Positions 24,790 through 33,276 of a DNA stretch of 64,000 bases are shown piece after piece. This DNA is from JANQEU01 sp965242805. Its GTDB lineage: Bacteria; Bacteroidota; Bacteroidia; Cytophagales; Cyclobacteriaceae. The translations under genes were made by a program, and so were the position numbers. The notes beneath the pieces are model-generated. The model was not told where the DNA came from. It was given only the letters and a program-made list of their open reading frames with translations, and did not search any database. Position 1 is the stretch's first letter. Each line of letters opens with the position of its first letter. The stretch is taken from contig CBDETD010000002.1 of NCBI GenBank assembly GCA_965242805.1, forward strand, positions 5,208,001 through 5,272,000, written 5' to 3'.

Positions 24790-25416
24790 ATGTTTGATTC
24801 TAAGTCTTTTACAAAACTACCACGTTCATTTTATGAACGCTCGAATGTAGTGGAAATAGCTCAGGATCTGGTAGGAAAATATTTATTTACCAACCTTAAT
24901 GGAGTTTTAACGGTAGGTAAAATTATTGAAACAGAGGCGTATAACGGAAGAAATGACAGGGCTTCTCATGCATATGGTCGTAAAACCAAAAGAACTGAGG
25001 TGATGTATGGTGAGGGGGGGCATGCTTACATTTACTTATGTTATGGGATTCATCATTTATTCAATGTGGTCACAAACAAAAATGGGCTGGCCGATGCGGT
25101 CCTGATAAGGGCTATCGAACCCATTCACGGGATGGATGATATGATGAGGAGAAGGAATAAAACAACGGACAGGAATTTAACATCAGGGCCTGGGATATTG
25201 AGTCAAGCCCTGGGAATTTGTAGAGAAATGTCAGGTGTCGATCTGACAGGCGACAAATTATGGATTATGAAAAAAGGCGATGTAGATATCAATGTGGAAA
25301 TTGATCGAAGAGTTGGAGTGGACTACGCTAAGGAGGATGCATTCTTGCCATGGCGATTTTGGTTAAAAGGAAGTATGTGGGTAAGTAAAGGAAAGCAACC
25401 TGTAAGAACAAAATGA
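24790..25416 (+). CDS. mpg: DNA-3-methyladenine glycosylase (AAG/MPG family)
   Basis: A 208-aa base-excision repair enzyme that removes alkylated purines such as 3-methyladenine and hypoxanthine. The match to human AAG is detailed: KIIETEAY supplies catalytic Glu49 and the intercalating Tyr51, His60 (RASH) and Arg107 (LIRA) sit at the expected distances, and the GGHAYIYLCYGIHHLFNVVT and SGPGILSQALGI blocks are conserved. Length is normal for bacteria. The stop overlaps the next start by 4 bp (ATGA), so it is coupled to the hydroxyacid reductase gene, though the functions are not obviously related. Confidence 0.95.
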   Translation: MFDSKSFTKLPRSFYERSNVVEIAQDLVGKYLFTNLNGVLTVGKIIETEAYNGRNDRASHAYGRKTKRTEVMYGEGGHAYIYLCYGIHHLFNVVTNKNGLADAVLIRAIEPIHGMDDMMRRRNKTTDRNLTSGPGILSQALGICREMSGVDLTGDKLWIMKKGDVDINVEIDRRVGVDYAKEDAFLPWRFWLKGSMWVSKGKQPVRTK

Positions 25417-26336
25417 AATTACTCATAGATTCTACGACCAAGGATCTCGGTCCTTGGATTGAAGCACTCCGAAAAGAACTGAGTAATGAGAATGTCGTAA
25501 CATGGGGCGAATCCTGGGATCCTGATTCCATAAGTACTGCTGTCGTTTGGAATCATCGGGCAGAACTTTTCAAACGCATACCGAAGGTAAAGCTTGTGGC
25601 GTCATTGGGAGCTGGAGTAGATCATATCATGTCTGATCCATACCTGCCTCCAAAAGCTCAGATCACACGGGTGATAAGTCAGCATCTTAGTACTCCTATG
25701 TCCAATTACTGCATAGGGGCAATCTTGTATTTTAGGAAACAGTTTGATAAGTACTTATTGGATAAGGGATCAAAAATATGGGATCCTGAATTTGATCCGG
25801 AAAGAGACCTAAAAATAGGAATTCTTGGAATGGGAGAGCTGGGACAAGACCTCGCATCAAAACTGGTTCCTCTTGAGTTTGATATAAACGGAATGAGCCA
25901 ATCCCCGAAAAAGATTCCAGGTGTTAAGAGTTACGTTTTGTCACAATGGGATGAATTCCTTCAATCCATCAACCTTCTGGTCTGTATGCTCCCGGCAACC
26001 CCGGAAACCAAGGGAATATTGAATCGTGATCTTTTTAGAAAAATGGGAAAAGGAAGTTTCCTGATCAATGTAGCACGAGGTCAACATCAAATAGATGAAG
26101 ACATTCTATGGGCATTGGACAAGGGTTTTTTGGATGGTGCTTTCTTAGATGTTTTTCCGAATGAACCATTGCCATCGAATAGCCCATTGTGGAATCACCC
26201 GAACGTTTTCATTACACCACATATCGCTGTCGTGACCAAACTTGAAGCCGCCATTCCGACTATAGTGGAAAATCATAAGCGGGTACAGGAAGGTAGGCCC
26301 ATAATCGGCCTTGCAGATCGAAAAAAAGGATATTAA
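25413..26336 (+). CDS. D-2-hydroxyacid dehydrogenase (glyoxylate/hydroxypyruvate reductase A type)
   Basis: A 307-aa NAD(P)-dependent reductase of the GhrA subgroup. The nucleotide-binding loop is GILGMGELGQDLASKL (about 132-147). Catalytic residues are seen in LINVARGQHQIDEDIL (Arg), LDVFPNEPLPSNSPLWNHPN (Glu) and FITPHIAVVT (His). It would reduce glyoxylate, hydroxypyruvate or a similar 2-oxoacid. It is the second gene of a two-gene run with the AAG glycosylase. The exact substrate cannot be read from sequence. Confidence 0.92.
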   Translation: MKLLIDSTTKDLGPWIEALRKELSNENVVTWGESWDPDSISTAVVWNHRAELFKRIPKVKLVASLGAGVDHIMSDPYLPPKAQITRVISQHLSTPMSNYCIGAILYFRKQFDKYLLDKGSKIWDPEFDPERDLKIGILGMGELGQDLASKLVPLEFDINGMSQSPKKIPGVKSYVLSQWDEFLQSINLLVCMLPATPETKGILNRDLFRKMGKGSFLINVARGQHQIDEDILWALDKGFLDGAFLDVFPNEPLPSNSPLWNHPNVFITPHIAVVTKLEAAIPTIVENHKRVQEGRPIIGLADRKKGY

Positions 26337-26363
26337 AAAATCCCGGTATGCCTATACCGGGAT
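26335..26363 (-). terminator. Hairpin with U tract on the minus strand
   Basis: TCCCGGTAT (26341-26349) pairs perfectly with ATACCGGGA (26354-26362). On the minus strand the stem is followed by six T, the form of an intrinsic terminator. On the plus strand, where it would end the reductase gene, there is an A run before it and no U run after it. Confidence 0.6.
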
Positions 26364-26424
26364 CCAAATTCATTCATAACACCGTGTTTACCGTATATCT
26401 TTGTCAGGTAATCCGATAGTTATA
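26335..26424 (-). ncRNA. Candidate small RNA on the minus strand
   Basis: A minus-strand -7 box TAAATTTG (26438-26431, exact TAnnTTTG) would start transcription near 26424, and the hairpin with U6 would end it at about 26335. This gives a transcript of about 90 nt in a gap that otherwise explains no minus-strand terminator. There is no good -33 TTG. A competing plus-strand box, TATCTTTG at 26396-26403, may serve the OmpA-domain gene. Tentative. Confidence 0.3.
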
Positions 26425-26507
26425 ATAATACAAATTTATATTAATTTATTCATATAATCATTGATTTATATAAAAAAATAAATAATTAATATATAAATAG
26501 TTATATA

Positions 26508-28040
26508 ATGAAGTATCTCTACGCTCTTCTCACCATTTTGCCTTTGGTGCTTTTCAGTCAAGATCAGCCTGTCATTCAGTTCTTTGGAGAAGTGGAAGAG
26601 GTAAAAAGATTAAACTCTCCTTATGATGAGAATTTTATTGCCATTCATCCCAATGGTCAGGAAATAGTTTTCACAAGAAGAAATCATCCAGGAAATATCG
26701 GAGAGAGACACAATCCCGGGGACATTTGGATTTCACGGTTTGATACTATTTGGTCATCTCCGAAATCTACGATTAACGTCCATCCCATGAAGTTGGTGAC
26801 TCCTTTGGGTTTTGTGAATGATGGCCAATATTTTCTGTATAATACTACCACTTTTGATAAAGGAATCTTCATAGGGGAAGTATGGCTTTCAACGATCAGT
26901 GATAAGTTCCTGCAGAGTGCTCGAAAATTGGATATCAACTTTTTTACAAATATCTCTGAGCATCAATCAGGATCCATTTCAGCAGATGGGAAGCATATTT
27001 TGTTTGCTATGGAGACCAATTTCTCGTTTGGCGTGGAAGACATATATGTATCACATCTGGAGGAGGGAGGTTCATGGAGTGCTCCCCGAAACCTTGGATA
27101 CAGGATAAATACTCCTTTTCAGGAATATACTCCATTCCTTGCTGCCGATGGGGTGACATTATTTTTTGCGTCAAATGGTAGAAATGATGGGCGGGGGAGT
27201 TTTGACCTTTACGTGTCTCAGCGAATCGATGAATCGTGGCAAAACTGGACAGAACCTGTTAATCTTGGGGATAAAGTTAACACACGTGGTTCTGAAACTG
27301 CCTTCTCTTTTTCGCCAGGAGCGAATTTTGGGTATTTTGTTTCGACGACCGATAGCGATGGTTATGGTGACATCAAAAGGATAAGGATCCAAAGTGATAT
27401 TGAACCCATAAAAGAAGAAGTTACACCTTTTGTTTTACGGGAAAAGGAAGAAAGGACAACCTACTTCAGCTTGATTGATAAAAGTACCGGAGAATCAGTT
27501 GAAGGTGAGCTCCGCCTCATTTCCGATGATGTGGATACCCTTATAAGTTCCGGAGTTCAATGGGTGGATTTCAATTTTCCCAATCTTACGATCGAAACGA
27601 AAGCCGATGGATACTTAAGCAATGTAGTCCAATTGACCTCGACAATTCTGGAGAATACGGATACCATTTCTATAGAGATTGACGCATTAAGTGTTGGTAA
27701 TACCATTACACTCAAGAATGTTTTATTTCACAGGGGTACGGCCAATTTTGTGGAAGGATCGGAAACAGAATTGGATAGGGTAGTGGCAATGATGAATGAT
27801 TATCCGGAAATCAAGATCATGATAAAAGGTCATACAGACAATGTTGGTGATCCGGTTTTGAACCTTGAATTGTCCAGAGAAAGAGTTTATGTTGTGAGAG
27901 ATTATTTAATGGATAAAGGAATTAATTTTAGAAGACTACAATGGAAAGGGTATGGAGGTAATCAACCACTTGTTCCCAATGATTCTGAAGAAAATAGAAG
28001 ATTGAATCGGAGAGTTGAGTTCACAATAATTGAGAACTAA
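26508..28040 (+). CDS. OmpA-domain protein with WD40-like (PD40) repeats
   Basis: A 510-aa envelope protein with a signal peptide (MKYLYALLTILPLVLFSQ). Residues 30-300 hold PD40-type repeats (NFIAIHPNGQEIVFTRR, HQSGSISADGKHILFAME, QEYTPFLAADGVTLFFASNG), predicted to form a propeller. Residues 395-510 are an OmpA-like peptidoglycan-binding domain (GHTDNVGDPVLNLELSRERV, NRRLNRRVEFTI). It would tie the outer layer to the cell wall. It is preceded by an extremely AT-rich region, consistent with a promoter. Related proteins sit in gliding or Type IX secretion loci, but none of those genes is adjacent. Confidence 0.9.
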   Translation: MKYLYALLTILPLVLFSQDQPVIQFFGEVEEVKRLNSPYDENFIAIHPNGQEIVFTRRNHPGNIGERHNPGDIWISRFDTIWSSPKSTINVHPMKLVTPLGFVNDGQYFLYNTTTFDKGIFIGEVWLSTISDKFLQSARKLDINFFTNISEHQSGSISADGKHILFAMETNFSFGVEDIYVSHLEEGGSWSAPRNLGYRINTPFQEYTPFLAADGVTLFFASNGRNDGRGSFDLYVSQRIDESWQNWTEPVNLGDKVNTRGSETAFSFSPGANFGYFVSTTDSDGYGDIKRIRIQSDIEPIKEEVTPFVLREKEERTTYFSLIDKSTGESVEGELRLISDDVDTLISSGVQWVDFNFPNLTIETKADGYLSNVVQLTSTILENTDTISIEIDALSVGNTITLKNVLFHRGTANFVEGSETELDRVVAMMNDYPEIKIMIKGHTDNVGDPVLNLELSRERVYVVRDYLMDKGINFRRLQWKGYGGNQPLVPNDSEENRRLNRRVEFTIIEN

Positions 28041-29743
28041 AATCCTTCAGCATAATCATCCATTCTGGTGTAGTCCGAAGCTCCCTCGTAGGTGCTATCG
28101 GGTCTTACCAGAACAGCATTCACTCGACCCATGACTGAGCTTCTCAATTCCATTGTATGACCAAAGGAAACAAGGTCAAGGGAATCCTCCGTAGAGATCC
28201 CTCCCGGTTCATAAAGTATACGATCCGGTAACCACTGACTATGAACTCTTTTGGAATTGACTGCATCCTGCATTGTCATGCCGTGGTCAACCACATTCAT
28301 AATGCATTGAAAAACTGAAGTTATAATTGTCGAGCCCCCGGGCGTTCCCAATACCATGAAGAGGGCTCCTTCTTTTTCAACGATAGTTGGCGTCATTGCG
28401 CTCAACATACGTTTTGCTGGTTGAATGGAATTTGCCTCTGCACCTACCAGTCCAAATTGATTAGGTATGCCTGGCTTGGCACTGAAATCATCCATCTCGT
28501 TATTTAAGAAAAATCCAGCTCCCTGAACCATCACACCTGATCCAAAGAAGCTGTTAAGGGTTGTGGTTATGGAAACAGCATTTCCTTCAAGATCAACAAT
28601 TGAGTAATGAGTCGTCTCTGTACTTTCGACTACATCGACTTTGCCCTCCTTAATTTCCTGTGAAGAAGTTCTTTTGTTCATTTTGATTGTTGAGAACCTT
28701 TCCTTGTTATAATCCTCACTCAATAACATCTGCTGGGGGACATCATAAAAATCCGGATCTCCTAAATGAGTAGCCCGGTCAGCATAAACTCGCCGTTCCA
28801 ATTCGGTTTTCAAATGGATGGTTTTCGCTCTATTATGTCCGGTTTTAGTGATATCCAACATCTCAGCACCTTGCAATAGTTGAATTAATGCAATCCCTCC
28901 ACTCGATGGTGGAGCCATTGAGTAGATCGTATGACCCTTGTACTCGCCGACAATTGGTTCTCTCCATTTGACCTCGTAGTCGGCAAGATCATCTTCTGTG
29001 ATCAATCCACCCCCCAACTGCATTTCTTTGGCAATTTGATTGGCTACGATCCCCTTGTAAAATCCATCCCGCCCATTTGCTTGGATAAATGATAGTGTTG
29101 CGGCCAATTCTCTTTGAATCACCGAATCTCCTTCCTGCCATCCACTTTGATCTAACATCCAAATGTCGTACCTATTGGCGTCCTTGAATACTTCTTGTTT
29201 GTTATTGATATGATCCGCAGCGAGTTTGGTCAACACGTGTCCATTGTACGCCAGTTTGGTCGCAGGCCGAACCAGCTGGTTCCATGGTAGTGAACCATAC
29301 TTCTGATGAATCGCCCACATGCCAGCAACTGAACCCGGGACTCCTGCAGCGAGGTGGCCTACTCTGCTCTTCATAGGTATCACATTACCGTCCTCATCGA
29401 GATACATGTCTTTCGAAGCATTAGTAGGCGCTTTTTCCCTAAAATCGAGTGATGATACATTTCCATCTTTGTCTCTCAAAAGGGCAAATCCACCCCCACC
29501 AATGTTACCCGCTTCAGGAAATACAACTTGTAAAGCAAAGTGAACTGCTATCGCAGCATCGAAAGCATTCCCTCCATTCCTTAGAATTTCAACTCCAATT
29601 TTCGTTGCCAGAGGGTGAGCACTTGTTACCATGGCCGAATCGCCTATTGCACCTAAAGTTCGGGGACTGTAATTACTTTTCTGAGGAGGTTGGCATGCCT
29701 CAACTAAGAAAATAGTAAGAAACAAATAGAGTATATTTTTCAT
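28037..29743 (-). CDS. ggt: Gamma-glutamyltransferase, lipoprotein form
   Basis: A 568-aa precursor that cleaves itself to make two subunits and hydrolyses or transfers the gamma-glutamyl group of glutathione-like peptides. The expected nucleophile, first residue of the small subunit, is Thr377 in STETTHYSIVD. Other family blocks are present: GGNAFDAAIAVHFALQVV, GNIGGGGFALLR, TLNSFFGSGVMVQGAGFFLN followed by NEMDDF, and LGTPGGSTIITSVFQ. The N-terminus MKNILYLFLTIFLVEAC is a lipoprotein signal. It overlaps the preceding small lipoprotein by 4 bp and the convergent OmpA-domain gene by 4 bp. Confidence 0.96.
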   Translation of the reverse strand: MKNILYLFLTIFLVEACQPPQKSNYSPRTLGAIGDSAMVTSAHPLATKIGVEILRNGGNAFDAAIAVHFALQVVFPEAGNIGGGGFALLRDKDGNVSSLDFREKAPTNASKDMYLDEDGNVIPMKSRVGHLAAGVPGSVAGMWAIHQKYGSLPWNQLVRPATKLAYNGHVLTKLAADHINNKQEVFKDANRYDIWMLDQSGWQEGDSVIQRELAATLSFIQANGRDGFYKGIVANQIAKEMQLGGGLITEDDLADYEVKWREPIVGEYKGHTIYSMAPPSSGGIALIQLLQGAEMLDITKTGHNRAKTIHLKTELERRVYADRATHLGDPDFYDVPQQMLLSEDYNKERFSTIKMNKRTSSQEIKEGKVDVVESTETTHYSIVDLEGNAVSITTTLNSFFGSGVMVQGAGFFLNNEMDDFSAKPGIPNQFGLVGAEANSIQPAKRMLSAMTPTIVEKEGALFMVLGTPGGSTIITSVFQCIMNVVDHGMTMQDAVNSKRVHSQWLPDRILYEPGGISTEDSLDLVSFGHTMELRSSVMGRVNAVLVRPDSTYEGASDYTRMDDYAEGF

Positions 29744-29928
29744 TTCCTTGTGGTCAATGTCCTGAATCTGACGGTTTTGGTCCGCTTTTTCTTACTGTGT
29801 TTGTTATGGTTGTACCAACTGAAGTGCTTCTTATTCTTGACTAGTTTTGTTCTATAGGTTTTCGGAGTACAGGAGGAGATTCCGAATACGATCGTAAGAA
29901 TAATTATAGAGTTGAAGAGCAAGCGCAT
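29740..29928 (-). CDS. Small basic lipoprotein
   Basis: A 62-aa lipoprotein. The start is the ATG at 29928, giving MRLLFNSIIILTIVFGISSC with the lipid Cys at residue 20; longer readings would run back through a terminator hairpin. The mature 42 residues are strongly basic (KNKKHFSWYNHNKHSKKKRT), suggesting contact with lipopolysaccharide, nucleic acid or cell wall. The stop overlaps the ggt start (ATGA), so they are translationally coupled. The poly-U tract of the carbonic anhydrase terminator ends directly at its AUG. Confidence 0.7.
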   Translation of the reverse strand: MRLLFNSIIILTIVFGISSCTPKTYRTKLVKNKKHFSWYNHNKHSKKKRTKTVRFRTLTTRK

Positions 29929-29954
29929 AAAAAAATCCCGGAGATTACCGGGAT
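29929..29954 (-). terminator. Terminator after carbonic anhydrase, abutting the next AUG
   Basis: On the minus strand ATCCCGG (29954-29948) pairs with CCGGGAT (29941-29935) around a 6-nt loop, followed by seven T (29935-29929). The next codon is the start ATG (29928-29926) of the small lipoprotein. The hairpin therefore occupies the leader and ribosome-binding region of the downstream gene. Confidence 0.8.
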
Positions 29955-29980
29955 AATGATACAAAGAAATATGATTTTCT

Positions 29981-30583
29981 TTAATCAGTTTTGCAATCCA
30001 GGGTATAAATATCTTTTATTAACCCCGTATTCAGATCGTAAACCCACCCATGTAGACAAGGAGCAGAACGTTCTCTCCATTCCTGTTGAATAATTGTAGT
30101 CTCAGATAGATTCTGGATCTGCCTTTTAACATTGAGCTCTACTAATTTGTCTACCTTTTCCTTTGGGTCTTCAATGGTGTCCAATTCTGCTTTATTGGCA
30201 ATACGGATTTGCTTTATATTTTCCAACCAGGCGTCTATGAGCCCTAAAGGTTGGTCATCTATAGCTGCCTTCACTCCTCCACATCCCGTATGACCACAAA
30301 CTATGACATGGTCCACCTTAAGTACCTGTACCGAATATTGAAGGACACTCAATAAATTAAGATCTCCGGGAACAACAAGGTTGGCAATGTTTCTGTGAAC
30401 AAATGCATCCCCAGGTTCCAGATTCAGAATTGTTCCAGGAGGAACCCTGCTATCAGAACAGCCAATCCACAAAAAACCTGGTGATTGACCTTTTGACAAT
30501 TCACTGAAGTACGTAGGATCATGGCTTATTTGCTCCTGGGCCCATGCTTTATTTTCCAGGCGGAGTTTCTCGTATGATTTCAT
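29981..30583 (-). CDS. can: Beta-class carbonic anhydrase
   Basis: A 200-aa cytoplasmic zinc enzyme interconverting CO2 and bicarbonate. Zinc ligands Cys42, His98 and Cys101 and the Asp44-Arg46 dyad are present in WIGCSDSRVPPG and VIVCGHTGCGGVKAAI. FVHRNIANLV and the C-terminal part match the E. coli Can type. It is 27 bp downstream of a SulP transporter on the same strand; SulP proteins paired or fused with carbonic anhydrase are commonly bicarbonate transporters, so the two probably work together. A terminator follows. Confidence 0.96.
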   Translation of the reverse strand: MKSYEKLRLENKAWAQEQISHDPTYFSELSKGQSPGFLWIGCSDSRVPPGTILNLEPGDAFVHRNIANLVVPGDLNLLSVLQYSVQVLKVDHVIVCGHTGCGGVKAAIDDQPLGLIDAWLENIKQIRIANKAELDTIEDPKEKVDKLVELNVKRQIQNLSETTIIQQEWRERSAPCLHGWVYDLNTGLIKDIYTLDCKTD

Positions 30584-30610
30584 TAAATGAGCTTAAGTTA
30601 AAATTGATAA

Positions 30611-32164
30611 TTACTTAGAATTCCTTTTGAAAAGTGCGTTTTGACTTCCTCTGGTCTTCTTAATTTCTACTGTAATATTGTTAAACTTCGCGAAGTCTTC
30701 AAAATCTTCGATCGTCTCAACTATATCCTGGTCAATATATTTTGATTTAGTGCCATCTATGATGACATAGGAATCAGCAGGAATATTCTCCATTCTATGC
30801 CTTAAAATAGCCTTATTCAGGAAACTAACATCTTTCGTAAGCTTTAAGAGATAATTGTTGTCGCTTTTAGTGATTTCAACAGATTTATGAAAGTTTGTTT
30901 TAACCACAAATGCCAACCCAATAACCATTCCTATGGTTATTCCAACCAGAAGGTCAGTAAGCAAAATCGCTCCGATAGTGATTACGAAAGGCGTGAACTG
31001 ATCAAAACCTTTTCTGTACATTGATTTATACAAACTTGGCTTCGTCAGTTTATAGCCTATTCTAAGTAGAATGGCCGCAAGTGCGCTAAGAGGTATCAAG
31101 TTCATCCAATGAGGTATAAAAAGAACCGCAATAACCAGAAGTATTCCATGGAAAACTGCTGAAACCTTGGTTCGAGCACCTGAGCTAACATTAGCAGTAC
31201 TTCTGACGATAACAGCCGTAAGGGGCAGACCTCCAATCAAACCACTGAAAAAGTTGCCAAGACCTTGGGCCTTCAATTCTCTACTTTGAGGTGCAATCCT
31301 TTTGTACGGATCCAATTTGTCGACAGCATCCAGACTTAGAAGTGTCTCAAGGCTTGCAACAATTGCTATGGTCACCGCCACAACATATACATCCGTGTTG
31401 GCTAAGGCCGAAAAATCCGGAAAGGTGAGTATGTCCGAAATCTCGGACAATGAAGATATCATAGGTAATTGTACCATATGATCACCTTCCAAAAGCATAG
31501 ACGACCCCCTGGATTTGAAGAATTCGTTGATCCCAATCCCAAGCAAAACGGCTACAAGCGGACCAGGTACGATTTTAGTCCATGAATACTTTGACATAAA
31601 TGGTCTGTCCCAAATTATCAAAAGTGCCAGACATATGGCACTTATAATCAATGCGCCCGGTTCAATATTCTGAACGGCTAATATGATTTCCGTGAATGTA
31701 TTCTCCCCGTCCGGTTGGAAAAATGCATCATCACCTTCATAATCTCTATCATCCCCCAATGCGTGGGGAATCTGCTTAAGAATTAATATGAGACCGATCG
31801 CAGAAAGCATTCCTTTGATCACGGCTGAAGGAAAGAAGTGACCAATAATACCCGCTCGTATATATCCAAGGAACAACTGAATAAGCCCGGCAATCATGAC
31901 GGCTAAAATGAAAGTTTCGAATGATCCCAGCCTTTCAATGGCTGTAATTACAATTACAGTCAATCCTGCAGCGGGCCCACTCACACTTAGTTGTGAGCCG
32001 CTAGCAAAGCCCACGATCAAACCTCCACAGATCCCGGCTATTAATCCTGAAAAGAGTGGAGCACCGGATGCCAGAGCGATCCCAAGGCAAAGCGGTAGGG
32101 CGACTAGGAAAACAACCAGACCTGCAGGCAGATCATATTTCAAATTTTCGGTGTATTCTTTCAT
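30611..32164 (-). CDS. SulP family anion transporter, probable bicarbonate uptake
   Basis: A 517-aa inner-membrane transporter. The SulP start motif DLPAGLVVFLVALPLCLGIA lies at 11-30, followed by about 10-12 helices (for example GSQLSVSGPAAGLTVIVITA) and LGNFFSGLIGGLPLTAVIVR, a typical conserved block. The C-terminal part (about 430-517) is a short STAS-like domain (SVEITKSDNNYLLKLTKD...YVIIDGTKSKYIDQDIVE). Adjacent carbonic anhydrase suggests bicarbonate as substrate, as in BicA-type systems. Sulfate cannot be ruled out. A minus-strand promoter lies upstream. Confidence 0.92.
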   Translation of the reverse strand: MKEYTENLKYDLPAGLVVFLVALPLCLGIALASGAPLFSGLIAGICGGLIVGFASGSQLSVSGPAAGLTVIVITAIERLGSFETFILAVMIAGLIQLFLGYIRAGIIGHFFPSAVIKGMLSAIGLILILKQIPHALGDDRDYEGDDAFFQPDGENTFTEIILAVQNIEPGALIISAICLALLIIWDRPFMSKYSWTKIVPGPLVAVLLGIGINEFFKSRGSSMLLEGDHMVQLPMISSLSEISDILTFPDFSALANTDVYVVAVTIAIVASLETLLSLDAVDKLDPYKRIAPQSRELKAQGLGNFFSGLIGGLPLTAVIVRSTANVSSGARTKVSAVFHGILLVIAVLFIPHWMNLIPLSALAAILLRIGYKLTKPSLYKSMYRKGFDQFTPFVITIGAILLTDLLVGITIGMVIGLAFVVKTNFHKSVEITKSDNNYLLKLTKDVSFLNKAILRHRMENIPADSYVIIDGTKSKYIDQDIVETIEDFEDFAKFNNITVEIKKTRGSQNALFKRNSK

Positions 32165-32243
32165 TTAGACAGTCTGTGTTTATGAGGGAATATACAATGT
32201 TACTTGCAAAATTGTTCAGAATATTGGAATGATCATATCAATA

Positions 32244-32270
32244 CAAAAGTATAAACGTTGATGTAGTCAA
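32244..32270 (-). promoter_or_regulatory. Predicted promoter of the SulP-carbonic anhydrase unit
   Basis: On the minus strand TACTTTTG (32251-32244) is an exact TAnnTTTG box, with TTG (32270-32268) 16 bp upstream, a little short of the usual spacing. Predicted start near 32237, about 73 nt before the SulP ATG. Confidence 0.45.
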
Positions 32271-32407
32271 TTATAACTTCCTATTTTTCAGAAGGTAAAA
32301 AAGGCACAATTAAAGGAAAATAGTCCTGTTTATTTGCCCACTCCTATGAGATTATTTATATTTCCTACTCTGTTGTCTTATTGAGTGCGTAATCGATTGA
32401 CCTTTTA

Positions 32408-33211
32408 ATGAAGAGCTTACCTGAAGAACCTGAATTATCAACCATACCAAAAGGATACAGATCGTATAAAATAAAGGGTGTTGACGGTACAATCGTAGCC
32501 AGGAAAGGCGGTCCCACCGCAAAGGACATCAGAACAAAAAAGAGTTATCAACAGCTTAGGAATAATCAAAAGGAATTCGGCGTTGCCTCGATGATGTCAA
32601 AGACTTTGAGACAGTCTTTGTCCACGTGCATGAATGAGATCTGTGAAACATATTCTTCGGGAAAACTTACGGCAAAATTCAGAACTCTTGCCAAACTGGA
32701 AGAAGGAGAAACCGGTACGAGACCCCTTTGTCCTAGTAAACATGGTCATCATCTCAATGGCTTTGAATTCAACAATGACTCGCCATACAAGAAGATCTTT
32801 GATGCAAAGTACTATGTCAAAAATGGATCCAGAAAAGGGCAGGTCATTCTCCATTTCCCTGCATTTATTCCGGATAAAGCATTCAAAAAGCCCGAGGAAG
32901 CTACTAACTTCAAAATTGTTGCCAGGTTAGTTGCACTTTCCGATTATACCTTCAACTTATCAGAAGGGTTGTATCAACCCTCAAACGAAGCTGTACATGG
33001 GACATATGGTTCATTTGAGAGCCCAATGCTTCCACTGCTAAAGATACCGACTGAGCCAATGACAGCTCAGGTTTCATTACCTAATACAAATTTAGTCGGG
33101 GACGATATCGGCTTATTTTTGGTAATGGCTGTCAGCTTTTACAAATATAACTCCGGTCAATTCCAACACCTCCCAAAGGAGAGTGGAATGCAGATCCATG
33201 AAGTCTATTAA
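32408..33211 (+). CDS. Conserved-looking protein of unknown function
   Basis: A 267-aa protein without signal peptide or membrane helix. The N-terminal 90 residues are basic and helical (VARKGGPTAKDIRTKKSYQQ, RQSLSTCMNEICETYSSGK); the C-terminal part (about 120-260) looks beta-rich (GQVILHFPAFIPDK, FKIVARLVALSDYTFNLSEG, DDIGLFLVMAVSFYKYNSGQ). I do not recognise a family. Regular codon use and a clean start support a real gene. A 65-bp gap separates it from a TPR protein on the same strand, so they may share a transcript. Confidence 0.75.
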   Translation: MKSLPEEPELSTIPKGYRSYKIKGVDGTIVARKGGPTAKDIRTKKSYQQLRNNQKEFGVASMMSKTLRQSLSTCMNEICETYSSGKLTAKFRTLAKLEEGETGTRPLCPSKHGHHLNGFEFNNDSPYKKIFDAKYYVKNGSRKGQVILHFPAFIPDKAFKKPEEATNFKIVARLVALSDYTFNLSEGLYQPSNEAVHGTYGSFESPMLPLLKIPTEPMTAQVSLPNTNLVGDDIGLFLVMAVSFYKYNSGQFQHLPKESGMQIHEVY

Positions 33212-33276
33212 AATCCGCCGGTCATAAAACCAGATCCTTTTGCGGTTTCGTACGTATTTAATTGCATAGCCAACTC

